A stretch of DNA of 64,000 nt. Origin: CAXSBA01 sp965277105. GTDB taxonomy: Bacteria; Spirochaetota; UBA12135; COTS27; CAXSBA01. The DNA lies in assembly GCA_965277105.1 (NCBI GenBank), contig OZ255710.1, positions 868,001 through 932,000 of the forward strand. The letters run 5' to 3'. A model generated the notes under the pieces. It was not told the DNA's origin, made no database searches, and saw nothing but the letters and a program-made list of their open reading frames with translations. Below, piece after piece: positions 16,767-25,309 of this stretch; the stretch's first letter is position 1, and the number at the start of each line of letters is the position of its first letter. The position numbers and the translations under genes are program-made.

Positions 16767-18695
16767 TTAACTATCTTCTTGCCATAATTTTATTATAGAT
16801 TTAAATTTTTCTTTTATGTTAGTTTTAAGTTCCTGGCCATCTATTTTCTTTGAAAAGTAACTTTCCACTCCTTCATAAAAAACACTTCTGCCAATAGCAA
16901 ACCCCTTTACCATAGGAAAATGCTTCGCCATAGTAATTTGCTCTTTTAATTTTTCATAAGAAGCGTTGTTCCCTAATAGTAAAACTCCCTCACAGTATTT
17001 ATCTTCCTTGGCAATAAGTTTTTCTAACTCTTGCCATGTTTGATAATGGGTAGGGAATAACTTCCACCAATCGGGCTTTATTCCCCTTTGGTAAATTGCC
17101 TGCATCATTTTCACAAGAGCATTATCACTTATTTCTCCATTTTCGAAAACCAAAAGCTCCAATAAAAAATCTCGATTAAGTGTCAAACTATCGTTAAACA
17201 AAGCGGTAAGCTTAGCCAAAACCAAGTTCAATTTCTCTTCTGTATAATAAGGGAAGTCTATTTTCACGAAGCATTTAACAACCTGCTCCTGGGGCCAAGT
17301 CATCAGCTCACTGCCGATACTACCATTGGTATTAGCAAATTCCCAAGAAAAATCTTTTTTTTCATGAGAGCTTTCAAGAGGACGAGCAAGGAAGATATTT
17401 TTACCAGTAAAATGATTCAAAACTGGTTGGCCATACTTTCCATCAACGATAACTCCTATTTTATTAGAGTAAGCTTTTTCTAATAATAAATCATCAACGG
17501 CTTCTCCGATAACGGCTTTTACTTTTTTAATTTGTTTATCTTTTTCTTCATCACTTTCACTTTCAAGCATTTTTTCAAATTGCCAACGATGATCAAAAGC
17601 CAAAATAAAAAGCTCCCTCCATTTCCTCGAACGATTGGTAACTTTATGAAGGAAATTAAGGGTTTTGTCTTTATCAATCCTTTTAATCTGATAACGATTA
17701 TCAATGTAATACTGCAGTTCCTCCCAAGAAGGAATAGCCGGGGAGCAACCATGACGAGAAACCACTAAAGCCCCACAAGCATTCGCATAAAGCGAGCAAG
17801 TCTCGTAATCTTCACCATTAAGCCAACCCCTTAAAAATCCACTCATAAAAGCATCGCCTGCTCCTAAGACGTTTAAAACATCAATCTTCACACCCTGATA
17901 AAGGGGAATATCATCAAGGCTATTCGGAATTTCATTATCTCTATCGATAACTGAATTCCCTAGTGCTCCTCGTTTTAATACTAAAACCGCTTTCGTAATC
18001 TCGCGAACTTTTTTTAAAGCAAGGATAATATTCGTATTGCCACCAGCTATTTGGAACTCTTCTTCGGTGCCTACGATAAGGTCAAAATCTTTAATGAACG
18101 ATTGCAGATGAGTAGAAACCGAATCGGACTTGATAAACCGCTCTTCTCCTTGATCAATCCCAGTAAGTCCCCATAGCACTGGACGATAATCTATGTCCAA
18201 GACCAACTTCACTTGATTTTTTTTAGCATAACTCATAGCCTGCTGACATGTTTTGGAAGTCTTAGCTGTTGAGAAGTGAGTGCCGGTTATAAGTAACGCC
18301 TTACTACTAGCAATATATTCCTCAGTGAAATCTTCTAGGCTAATAGCCATATCAGCGCAATCATTCCTATAAAAAATTAAAGGGAAAATCTCTTGATCTT
18401 TAATCCCTAAAATAACTAAACCAGAAAATCTCTTTTTATCAGTCTTTACATGAGAGACATCCACTCCACCTTTTTCTAAAGTTTCTCGAATGAATCTCCC
18501 CATATGCTCATTACCTACTCTAGTGAGCATAGAAGATTTAAGCCCTAAGCGAGCACAACCATAAGCGATATTGCAAGAAGATCCGCCAATATATTTCGAA
18601 AAAGATTGAACATCTTCTAACCTAGCCCCTACTTGATTAGCATAAAGATCAACCCCAGCTCGCCCTAAGCAAATAATATCAAACTTTTTATCCAA
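16767..18695 (-). CDS. iolC: IolC fused to DUF2090: 5-dehydro-2-deoxygluconokinase / phosphogluconate aldolase-like domain
   Basis: Residues 1-330 are a PfkB-family kinase close to IolC (FDIICLGRAGVDLYANQ, GGSSCNIAYGCARLG, catalytic GAGDAFMSGF). Residues 360-642 form the DUF2090 domain (LFILAFDHRWQFEKM, then LARPLESS, KPDWWKLFP). In related bacteria this fusion is annotated as kinase plus 5-dehydro-2-deoxyphosphogluconate aldolase. It would carry out two steps, ending in dihydroxyacetone phosphate and malonate semialdehyde, so no separate iolJ is needed. The start is TTG, six bases after the iolB stop. No ATG is available before the conserved start. Confidence 0.9.
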   Translation of the reverse strand: MDKKFDIICLGRAGVDLYANQVGARLEDVQSFSKYIGGSSCNIAYGCARLGLKSSMLTRVGNEHMGRFIRETLEKGGVDVSHVKTDKKRFSGLVILGIKDQEIFPLIFYRNDCADMAISLEDFTEEYIASSKALLITGTHFSTAKTSKTCQQAMSYAKKNQVKLVLDIDYRPVLWGLTGIDQGEERFIKSDSVSTHLQSFIKDFDLIVGTEEEFQIAGGNTNIILALKKVREITKAVLVLKRGALGNSVIDRDNEIPNSLDDIPLYQGVKIDVLNVLGAGDAFMSGFLRGWLNGEDYETCSLYANACGALVVSRHGCSPAIPSWEELQYYIDNRYQIKRIDKDKTLNFLHKVTNRSRKWRELFILAFDHRWQFEKMLESESDEEKDKQIKKVKAVIGEAVDDLLLEKAYSNKIGVIVDGKYGQPVLNHFTGKNIFLARPLESSHEKKDFSWEFANTNGSIGSELMTWPQEQVVKCFVKIDFPYYTEEKLNLVLAKLTALFNDSLTLNRDFLLELLVFENGEISDNALVKMMQAIYQRGIKPDWWKLFPTHYQTWQELEKLIAKEDKYCEGVLLLGNNASYEKLKEQITMAKHFPMVKGFAIGRSVFYEGVESYFSKKIDGQELKTNIKEKFKSIIKLWQEDS

Positions 18696-18701
18696 CTTAG
18701 A

Positions 18702-19517
18702 TTATCTTTGGATTTCTTTTGATTGCCAGAAGTTAGCTTCTGGTTTTTGAGTCCAATCATGCTCTTTGGTAAACTCGGGAACAGTATAACGATTATTCTC
18801 TAAATGACGAATAACCCAAGAGTAATACATCCCATAACCAGGAGCCGAGCACTGAGCGTGATCCACTTCATCAAGGATTAAAACCGTATCGTTTTGTTTT
18901 ATCTTTAAAACGTCTTCGCCTAATTCACCGTGCCCATAACCTTGAGGAAGTGTAAATCGATAATGATAAATCTCTGGTTGAGGGTGATGGTGGGGGGGAT
19001 AACTAGACCATTTCCCCGGCATATTAACCACTTCTCCTAAAACTAACTCAGCATTTTTATGGCTATTGCGATCGTCAAAAATCGTCCTAACAAACCGGTA
19101 ACAAGTATCTCCTACCTGTCCTTTACCGCGATGCTCATTAACCACATTAGTAGGGTAATAAATCTCAGCAGGGAATTTTTTTTCGTTCAAAACTCCATAG
19201 ATGGTTAATTCACTATCGGTTAAAAAAGTAATTTTAACCTTTGTGTTAGCCGGCACATGAAAACAACTAGCACTTTCATCAAAAAGCGAACTCCTTTGAA
19301 AAGTTACTTTTTCTTGATTATCAATTTCCACAACCACATTGCCACTCATAAGTAAAAACGCTTTTTCTAATTGAGTTTCTTCTTGATAAACTTCGTCAGC
19401 TTGTTTTTTTAAGACACTTAATTCAATCTTTGTAGGATTGTTTTCATCATTTAAATTAGTAATCTTGGTTATCCCCCAAGAAAAACCATTCCTATTATTT
19501 TTTAGATGATAATTCAT
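18702..19517 (-). CDS. iolB: 5-deoxy-glucuronate isomerase
   Basis: Isomerises 5-deoxy-glucuronate to 2-deoxy-5-keto-gluconate, the substrate of IolC. It is a two-cupin protein of 271 residues. The metal site is seen in YPPHHHPQPEIYHYRF (about residue 165) and the later DEVDHAQCSAPGYGMYY block. The ATG start follows the ABC ATPase gene by five bases, so the catabolic genes are co-transcribed with the importer genes upstream of them. Confidence 0.94.
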   Translation of the reverse strand: MNYHLKNNRNGFSWGITKITNLNDENNPTKIELSVLKKQADEVYQEETQLEKAFLLMSGNVVVEIDNQEKVTFQRSSLFDESASCFHVPANTKVKITFLTDSELTIYGVLNEKKFPAEIYYPTNVVNEHRGKGQVGDTCYRFVRTIFDDRNSHKNAELVLGEVVNMPGKWSSYPPHHHPQPEIYHYRFTLPQGYGHGELGEDVLKIKQNDTVLILDEVDHAQCSAPGYGMYYSWVIRHLENNRYTVPEFTKEHDWTQKPEANFWQSKEIQR

Positions 19518-19522
19518 GCTAT

Positions 19523-20290
19523 TTAATTTTTAGCGGTTTCTTTACCAGCCATTAAATCAAAAAGCTTCTCACGAGTAATTTCATCTCGCGTATAATTACC
19601 AACCGTTCTCCCTCGATTAAGAATATAAAAATAATCCCCCACTTCATAGGCATGATAAGAATTATGAGTAATAAAAACCACCCCTAGATTTTGCTCCTTA
19701 GCATGCTTAATAAATTCCAAGACTTTTTGCGATTGCTTAACCCCAAGAGCGGCAGTAGGTTCGTCAAAGATTAATATTTTTTTAGCAAAGTAAATCGCTC
19801 TAGTAATAGCTAAACTCTGCCGTTCTCCTCCAGAAAGAGTTCCTACCGCCTGCTCAGCAGACCGAACATTAATCCCAATTTTTTTCATTTCTTCTCGTGC
19901 AATTTTATTAGCTTTTTTTCTATCAAACACTTTTATTGGGCCCCATCTTTTAGAAGGTTCCCTACCCATAAAAAAATTACGACCAATACTCATAAGTGGA
20001 ACTAAGGCCAAATCTTGATAGACAGTGGCAATTCCTTGATCCATTGCTTCTCTAGGAGAATTAAGCTCTATCCGCTTGCCGTCAATTAACATCTTCCCTT
20101 CGCTAGGTTTGTGAACTCCTGACAAAGTTTTGATGAGGGTGGATTTTCCTGCCCCGTTATCTCCCAAAAGGCAGGTTATTCTACCTTGAAATACTTCAAA
20201 AGTTATATCGCTTAACGCAATAACCGTCCCAAAATAACGGCTGACCTTATCTAACTCCATATTAGGAGTTTTTTTATTTTGCTTGCTCAT
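19523..20290 (-). CDS. Sugar ABC transporter ATPase, probably for myo-inositol
   Basis: A single-domain ABC ATPase of 255 residues, like the FrcA type, not the tandem RbsA type. Walker A is GDNGAGKST near residue 45, the signature is LSGGERQ, Walker B is ILIFDEPTAALG, and a switch His follows in FITHN. It partners with the permease whose stop it overlaps by one base (TAATG). The operon position immediately before iolB supports inositol or an inositol derivative as substrate, comparable to IatA of other bacteria, but substrate choice is inferred from context. Confidence 0.88.
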   Translation of the reverse strand: MSKQNKKTPNMELDKVSRYFGTVIALSDITFEVFQGRITCLLGDNGAGKSTLIKTLSGVHKPSEGKMLIDGKRIELNSPREAMDQGIATVYQDLALVPLMSIGRNFFMGREPSKRWGPIKVFDRKKANKIAREEMKKIGINVRSAEQAVGTLSGGERQSLAITRAIYFAKKILIFDEPTAALGVKQSQKVLEFIKHAKEQNLGVVFITHNSYHAYEVGDYFYILNRGRTVGNYTRDEITREKLFDLMAGKETAKN

Positions 20291-21381
20291 TATCTTTCTC
20301 CTGTAGCTTTTCTTCTTAAATAATTGTTAAAAACAACCGCAATTAAAACCATAATGCCTAAAAAAACTTTAAACCAATCGGTATCAATACCTGTATAAAA
20401 AATACCCAACTGCACTGTCCCAAAGATAAGTGCCCCAAAGGCAGCTCCTATAGTAGAGCCATACCCCCCAGTTAGTAATGTCCCACCAATAACCGCAGCA
20501 ATAATGGCTTCAAACTCTTTCAAAGTACCTCGGATGGTATCAGCTGAAGCACTACTTAAAACCTGAATAGTGGCAAACAAGGTAGCGGCACAAGCCGTGA
20601 AAATAAAGAGCGTGATTTTTACTCGATTAACCGGAACCCCCATATTGTAAGCTCCTTTTTCAAAACCACCAGCAGCAAAAATCCAGTTGCCAAATTTAGT
20701 TTTTACAAGTAAAAAAGTACTAAGGATGACCAACATTACCCACCAGATAATTGACATAGGAATACCATCAGCTAGGGGAATGCCATCAGGTCTAACAGCA
20801 ATAATTCCATTGTCTCCTAACCATTGGAAAAAATTAAAAAATAATTTTGAACCAAATATCCAAGCAATGGGATCAGCTTCAATTAATTCACGATCAACGT
20901 AAACTTGAGTTCTTCCGGTAAGTAATCTAGTAAGCGAAATAGCCAATCCTCGTAAAATAAACAACATGGCTAAAGTGACAATAAAAGAAGGAAGTTTAGT
21001 CGTAATCACTAATACGCCATTAATGTAACCAATTATCACAGCAATCGAAAAAGCAAAAAGGATAGCCACCCAAACCGGCCAACCCCACATAGCAATCGGA
21101 ATAGCAATACAAATCCCAGCAAAACCAATCATTGAACCAACTGATAAATCAAACTCTCCACCAATCATTAAAAGGCAAGCAGCAACTGCTATTATCCCCA
21201 GTTGAGCAGAGACTTCTAAAAAGTTGATAATCCCCAGAGCACTAAACATTCCCGAGCCACCGGCAATAATAGCAAAAAAAGTAAAAACCAACACAACCCC
21301 ACTTAATGCTCCAAACTCAGGGCGGCCTAATAAGTGACTAAAAATATTTACTTTTTTTATTCTTTCATCTTTTTTTTCCAT
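20290..21381 (-). CDS. Sugar ABC transporter permease, probably for myo-inositol
   Basis: A ribose/xylose-type permease of the BPD_transp_2 family with 363 residues and about ten membrane segments. The family-typical segment GGEFDLSVGSMIG is near residue 75. Further blocks are LPSFIVTLAMLFILRGLA and IGGTLLTGGYGS. It starts with ATG behind a GAGG site and lies 418 nt from the binding-protein gene. The gap holds a terminator and a palindrome, which would make the permease less abundant than the binding protein. Confidence 0.9.
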   Translation of the reverse strand: MEKKDERIKKVNIFSHLLGRPEFGALSGVVLVFTFFAIIAGGSGMFSALGIINFLEVSAQLGIIAVAACLLMIGGEFDLSVGSMIGFAGICIAIPIAMWGWPVWVAILFAFSIAVIIGYINGVLVITTKLPSFIVTLAMLFILRGLAISLTRLLTGRTQVYVDRELIEADPIAWIFGSKLFFNFFQWLGDNGIIAVRPDGIPLADGIPMSIIWWVMLVILSTFLLVKTKFGNWIFAAGGFEKGAYNMGVPVNRVKITLFIFTACAATLFATIQVLSSASADTIRGTLKEFEAIIAAVIGGTLLTGGYGSTIGAAFGALIFGTVQLGIFYTGIDTDWFKVFLGIMVLIAVVFNNYLRRKATGER

Positions 21382-21447
21382 AATTTTTCCTCTAATTTTT
21401 AGATAATAAATTTAGCTTTTTTCTAGTAATATTTTTTCTGATAAATT

Positions 21448-21474
21448 AATAATACTATTTTAAATAGTATTATT
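21448..21474. repeat. 27-bp palindrome, 13-bp arms around a single base
   Basis: AATAATACTATTT at 21448-21460 is the exact reverse complement of 21462-21474, with one T between. It lies about 70 nt before the permease start, in the minus-strand leader. It could be an operator for an inositol regulator or an mRNA hairpin. No U-run follows on the minus strand. Confidence 0.5.
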
Positions 21475-21732
21475 TTTATTATAATTTTTTTTAGAAAATT
21501 TATTTTTCTATTAATTAACACTATTTTTTTAAAGTTATTGTGAAGTACTGAAAATTTTAAAACCAAAACAAAAAGAAATCCGTTGCCGAGAATTATTATT
21601 TACACTTACTACAAACTTGTAAATATAGATTAAACCCTTTCGTATAAAAGAACTCATTTATCAGATAAAAAGATAACTTAACTTCATGACCGAATAAAAA
21701 GAGAAACACGATCATAATAAGTAAAAAAATAA

Positions 21733-21780
21733 AATAAAAGTCTTTAAATTAAAAAAGCTTCAAATTTAAAGACTTTTATT
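21733..21780 (-). terminator. Hairpin terminator behind the sugar-binding protein gene
   Basis: An 18-bp perfect stem (21733-21750 with 21763-21780) encloses a 12-nt loop and is followed on the minus strand by a T-rich tract (TTATTTTTTT). It begins 20 nt after the binding-protein stop. Such partial terminators often keep binding protein in excess over membrane components. Confidence 0.75.
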
Positions 21781-21799
21781 ATAAAAAAATAGAAAAGAA

Positions 21800-22795
21800 T
21801 TATCTATAACCTTGCTCCGCCCAACTAATCACATTAGCAGCATTTTCTGGAGTTACAAAACCAGGTCCAGTTGGAACAACCCCCGGCAAAATAGTTCCAT
21901 AACGATTATACTGCACTAAAATAGAGACCGGCACATATCCTTGCAAGTACTGTTGTTGATCAATTAAAAATGCAACTTTACCTTCACTAGCAGCTTGTAG
22001 CATTTTTCCTGATAAATCAAAGGTTCCTAATTTAACTGAAGAAGTTTTTCCTAATTGCTCCAAAGCATCTAACACGTGATCCCCAGCAGCACCAGCTCCT
22101 AAAGTTAAAATAGCGTCAATAGATGGATCACTATTTAGCTTAGCAATAACCGCATTTTGAATCTCGGTCGGATCATTACTAGTGGCTAAAACCTCGCCTG
22201 AACCAAAACCATCCCTAAACCCATCAGCTCTTTTATCTAAAGCCACATTACCAACTTCGTGATTAACAATAATAGCTTTACTAGCACCAAGTGCTTTCAT
22301 TCTTTTCCCAGCACCTAATCCTGCTTCATATTCTGTTTGACCCACATGAGCTAAAATCCCTAAAGATTCAAAATCATCGGAACCAGAATTCATAGAAACC
22401 ACTGGGATACCAGCAGCAACTGCTCTTTTAACAGAAGGCCCTAATGCGTTAGCATCTGGCAAACTTATTATTAAGCCATCTGGACTTTCGGCAACTGCTT
22501 GGTCAATCAACCTAGCCATTTCCACCATATCAAACGTAGAAGGCGCTCGATAAGAAACATCTAAACCTGAACCAGCGTAATCAATCCCTGCTTGATCAAC
22601 TGCGTTTTTTACTACTGACCAGAAAGGATCATTAGCTTGTCCATGAGAGACGACAATAATTTTAATTGCTCCTTCAGGAGCATCTGAACTTACTTCAGTA
22701 CTTTCTTTGCTATCATTTGCTCCACAACTTATTACTAAAAAAGACAACAAAGTTACTGCAAACAATAATAAATGTTTTTTAATTTTTTTAATCAT
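21800..22795 (-). CDS. Periplasmic sugar-binding lipoprotein of an ABC importer, probably for myo-inositol
   Basis: A ribose-binding-type (Peripla_BP_4) protein of 331 residues. The signal peptide ends in a lipobox, LVISCGAND, so the mature protein is probably lipid-anchored at Cys24 or thereabouts. The two-lobed domain follows (IIVVSHGQANDPFW, then DGLIISLPD, VSMNSGSDDF, AILTLGAGAAGDH). It has the strongest ribosome site in the region (GGAGGT, 5 nt from the ATG) and its own extended -10 promoter. The adjacent iol genes point to myo-inositol as ligand, as for IbpA-type proteins, but this is contextual. Confidence 0.88.
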   Translation of the reverse strand: MIKKIKKHLLLFAVTLLSFLVISCGANDSKESTEVSSDAPEGAIKIIVVSHGQANDPFWSVVKNAVDQAGIDYAGSGLDVSYRAPSTFDMVEMARLIDQAVAESPDGLIISLPDANALGPSVKRAVAAGIPVVSMNSGSDDFESLGILAHVGQTEYEAGLGAGKRMKALGASKAIIVNHEVGNVALDKRADGFRDGFGSGEVLATSNDPTEIQNAVIAKLNSDPSIDAILTLGAGAAGDHVLDALEQLGKTSSVKLGTFDLSGKMLQAASEGKVAFLIDQQQYLQGYVPVSILVQYNRYGTILPGVVPTGPGFVTPENAANVISWAEQGYR

Positions 22796-22831
22796 ATTTT
22801 ACCTCCAAAATTAAAAATATAAGTAAAGTTC

Positions 22832-22840
22832 ATTATACCA
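22832..22840 (-). promoter_or_regulatory. Extended -10 promoter of the sugar-binding protein gene
   Basis: TGGTATAAT on the minus strand is a perfect extended -10 element (TGn plus TATAAT), 37 nt before the ATG. The -35 region is weak, which fits the extended -10 class. A GGAGGT ribosome site follows at 22801-22806. Confidence 0.6.
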
Positions 22841-22995
22841 TAAACTGATGTTGTAATAAAAAAAATTTAATTTTTTTTAAAAAAATTAATTAAATTTAAT
22901 ATCTTTTAGTTTTCAAAAGCTATAAAAACTATTTAAGTAGATTAGTTAATCGTTTAATAACTTAACCCTATCTCATTTTATCAGTGAAATCTAGG

Positions 22996-23011
22996 ATAGG
23001 TGATAACCTAT
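22996..23011. promoter_or_regulatory. Candidate operator palindrome in the divergent intergenic region
   Basis: ATAGGT and ACCTAT are inverted around GATA. The site lies between the binding-protein gene promoter (22832-22840, minus) and the K+ channel promoter (23112-23141, plus), in a 371-nt region without any gene. The arms contain the only G/C-rich symmetry in an AT-rich stretch. Confidence 0.35.
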
Positions 23012-23111
23012 AACAAAATATAACAACAAAAAAAATTTAAACTAATCTGCTATTTTTCCCTAATGCTATTTTTCCAATCTACTTCAATAAAGAATATTTT
23101 ACTTATAAGCT

Positions 23112-23141
23112 TTGTATTACTTGGGCATATCGTGATATAAT
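23112..23141 (+). promoter_or_regulatory. Promoter of the K+ channel / hemF operon
   Basis: TTGTAT at 23112-23117 and TGATATAAT at 23133-23141 (extended -10, 18-nt spacing between the hexamers). The ATG at 23167 is 25 nt downstream of the -10 box. Confidence 0.55.
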
Positions 23142-23166
23142 TTAACCAATAATTTATTTAAAAAAT

Positions 23167-23952
23167 ATGCACATCAAACTACAAAAAGCACTTTCTTTTT
23201 TTTCTTCTCCTCTAGCCACTTTAGTTTATAATATCTTTTCTTTTATCATATCTTTAATCAGTATTATTATTATAATTCTACAAACCATTAATCCGATTCC
23301 TGCTTATTTAGAAGAGAGTTTTATCTTTTTAGATAAATTTTTCTCTCTCATTTTTTTAGCTGAATTTATTTTTCGATTGATTATTGCAGAGAAAAAGTTA
23401 GCTTATTTAAAATGGGGTTGGATTGATTTGCTTTCTGCTATACCATTTTACCAATTCAAAATATTCCGTATTTTCAAAATTATTGCTTTTGTACGAGTTT
23501 TAAAAAGCTTCATGCAAATATGGCGATTAAAAAATATTCTCAAGCAGCACAACTCCCTCCAATCTATCGTCAACAATAGTTTTTTTGCTTTCATTCTACT
23601 AACGATTATTATCACTATCATTTCTACTTTATCCGTAGTGTATTTTGAAAATCAAGATCCCAATTTAAATACCACAACTCATATAACCACCATCGAGCAA
23701 GCATTTTGGTGGTCTTTAGTCACCATTACAACTGTTGGTTACGGAGATTTATTCCCTTATACTTTAGGAGGGAAAATCACTGCTATTATTTTAATGTTTT
23801 TTGGGATAGGCCTTTTTAGTAGTTTGACCGTGTATACTTCTTCATTTTTAACTAACCGATTTGGAGAAAAAAGAGACGAAAAAGAAATTAAAGAGCTTTC
23901 TAAAGAAATTCAAGAAATAAAAAAAATGATTAAAAATTTAGAGAAGAAGTGA
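23167..23952 (+). CDS. Voltage-gated-type potassium channel
   Basis: A six-helix ion-channel subunit of 261 residues (ion_trans family). The selectivity filter TTVGYGDL is near residue 190 between the last two helices. An S4-like segment with Lys and Arg (FRIFKIIAFVRVLKSF) lies near residue 100. The C-terminal tail after residue 225 is a charged coiled coil (KEIKELSKEIQEIKKMIKNL). It would conduct K+ at the inner membrane. No separate RCK/TrkA domain is attached. It overlaps the start of hemF by 4 nt, so the two are translated from one mRNA. Confidence 0.92.
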   Translation: MHIKLQKALSFFSSPLATLVYNIFSFIISLISIIIIILQTINPIPAYLEESFIFLDKFFSLIFLAEFIFRLIIAEKKLAYLKWGWIDLLSAIPFYQFKIFRIFKIIAFVRVLKSFMQIWRLKNILKQHNSLQSIVNNSFFAFILLTIIITIISTLSVVYFENQDPNLNTTTHITTIEQAFWWSLVTITTVGYGDLFPYTLGGKITAIILMFFGIGLFSSLTVYTSSFLTNRFGEKRDEKEIKELSKEIQEIKKMIKNLEKK

Positions 23953-24845
23953 GTTTTTCCCATTCTTTCAAAGAAAGAAAAGAGTATTTTGTTAGCTTTC
24001 ATCACTCGCTAAAAAAAGCAATAGAAAAAATTAGTACGGGGAAATTTAAAAAAACTACTTGGCAATATAAAAATGGCTCCTTAGCTACTGGCGGAGGGAC
24101 GTCTCTCCTTTTAGGTAAAAATAACGTATTCGAAAAAGCTGGATTAAATTTCTCCGCTATTAAAGGAGAAGCAAGTCCTAATTTAAAAGAGATTCTCCCT
24201 AAAAATAGTAGTAGTTTTCAAGCAACTGGAGTGTCGTTAGTTTTTCATCCATTATCACCAATGATACCCACCATTCATCTAAACGTTCGGTACTTTGAAA
24301 GTGATAACGGAGTTTCTTGGTTTGGGGGTGGTATAGATTTAACTCCTTATTATCCTTACCCGAAAGATTTTGAGCATTTTCATCAAAGCTTAAAAAAACA
24401 TTTAGATGAAGTTTCACCTAGTTATTACCCGAAATATAAAAAAAACTGCGATGATTATTTTTGGATAAACCACCGTCAAGAGATGCGGGGAATAGGAGGC
24501 GTTTTTTTTGACTATTTGCCCGGGCAAGAAAAAAAAAATCTCCAAATAGTTCAAGCAGTAAGTGATAGTTTTTTGCCAAGTTATGCTCCCATTATCCAGC
24601 AAAGACAAAAAAGTGCTTATAAAAAAATTCATCGTGATTTCCAACTTTATCGTAGAGGAAGATATGTTGAGTTTAACCTACTTTACGACCGAGGAACTAA
24701 GTTCGGCATTAAAAGCGGAGGGAGAATTGATTCCATTTTGATGTCACTTCCTCCAGTCGTAACTTACCCCGAAAATTTTCCTATTAAAAAATACTCTTTT
24801 AGTGAAAAAATGACGAAACTTTATCAAAAAAAAAAATGGGTTTAA
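23949..24845 (+). CDS. hemF: Oxygen-dependent coproporphyrinogen III oxidase
   Basis: Oxidatively decarboxylates coproporphyrinogen III to protoporphyrinogen IX using O2. Family blocks are present: ATGVSLVFHP, RYFESDNGVSWFGGG, IDLTPYYPY, RGIGGVFFDYLPG and YVEFNLLYDRGTKFG. The 298-residue length is normal. The start is GTG, overlapping the channel stop by four bases. The gene implies that the organism meets oxygen and makes haem. No other haem genes are in the window. Confidence 0.94.
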   Translation: MSFSHSFKERKEYFVSFHHSLKKAIEKISTGKFKKTTWQYKNGSLATGGGTSLLLGKNNVFEKAGLNFSAIKGEASPNLKEILPKNSSSFQATGVSLVFHPLSPMIPTIHLNVRYFESDNGVSWFGGGIDLTPYYPYPKDFEHFHQSLKKHLDEVSPSYYPKYKKNCDDYFWINHRQEMRGIGGVFFDYLPGQEKKNLQIVQAVSDSFLPSYAPIIQQRQKSAYKKIHRDFQLYRRGRYVEFNLLYDRGTKFGIKSGGRIDSILMSLPPVVTYPENFPIKKYSFSEKMTKLYQKKKWV

Positions 24846-25309
24846 AATTAGGCGTTCTTTGTTATATCAAAAAAGAGGGGAAAACCCTTATGCTTTATCG
24901 CAACCGAAAACCGAATGATGTTCATGAAGGGAAATGGAATGGACTAGGGGGCAAGCTAGAAAAAGGAGAATCCCCCGAAGAAGCACTATTAAGAGAAGTC
25001 AAAGAAGAAGCCGACGTTTCCCTAATAGATTTTACGTTAAAAGGAATTATAACTTTCCCTGATTTTGCTGATGGAGAAGATTGGTATGTTTATCTTTATA
25101 CCAGTAATAGTTTTACCGGTGAGATAAATTATGATTGTCCTGAAGGAGAGTTACACTGGGTAAAAGATGAAAAAATTCCTAGCTTAAACTTATGGGATGG
25201 GGATTACTTATTTTTAAAATGGCTAGAGCAAGAAAAGTTTTTTTCTGCTAAAATGATTTATCAAGGCGAAAAATTAGTAAGCCATCAGGTATATTTTTAC
25301 CCATTTTGA
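24836..25309 (+). CDS. Nudix hydrolase, 8-oxo-dGTP diphosphatase (MutT) type
   Basis: A 157-residue Nudix protein. The Nudix box GKLEKGESPEEALLREVKEE lies at about residues 42-61. It is intact except that the usual final Gly (pattern EEXGU) is replaced by Asp (EEADV). It resembles MTH1/MutT-type enzymes that clean oxidised nucleotides (VYLYTSNSFTGE). It overlaps hemF by 10 nt and converges with xseB, whose 3' end overlaps it by 13 nt. Confidence 0.85.
   Translation: MGLKLGVLCYIKKEGKTLMLYRNRKPNDVHEGKWNGLGGKLEKGESPEEALLREVKEEADVSLIDFTLKGIITFPDFADGEDWYVYLYTSNSFTGEINYDCPEGELHWVKDEKIPSLNLWDGDYLFLKWLEQEKFFSAKMIYQGEKLVSHQVYFYPF

Larger units (their letters stand above)
21382..21799. other. 418-nt gap between binding-protein and permease genes
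   Basis: No gene is seen. The gap holds a terminator hairpin close to the binding-protein stop (21733-21780) and a near-perfect 13-bp-arm palindrome (21448-21474). The middle part (about 21530-21720) has no feature I can name. Confidence 0.6.
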
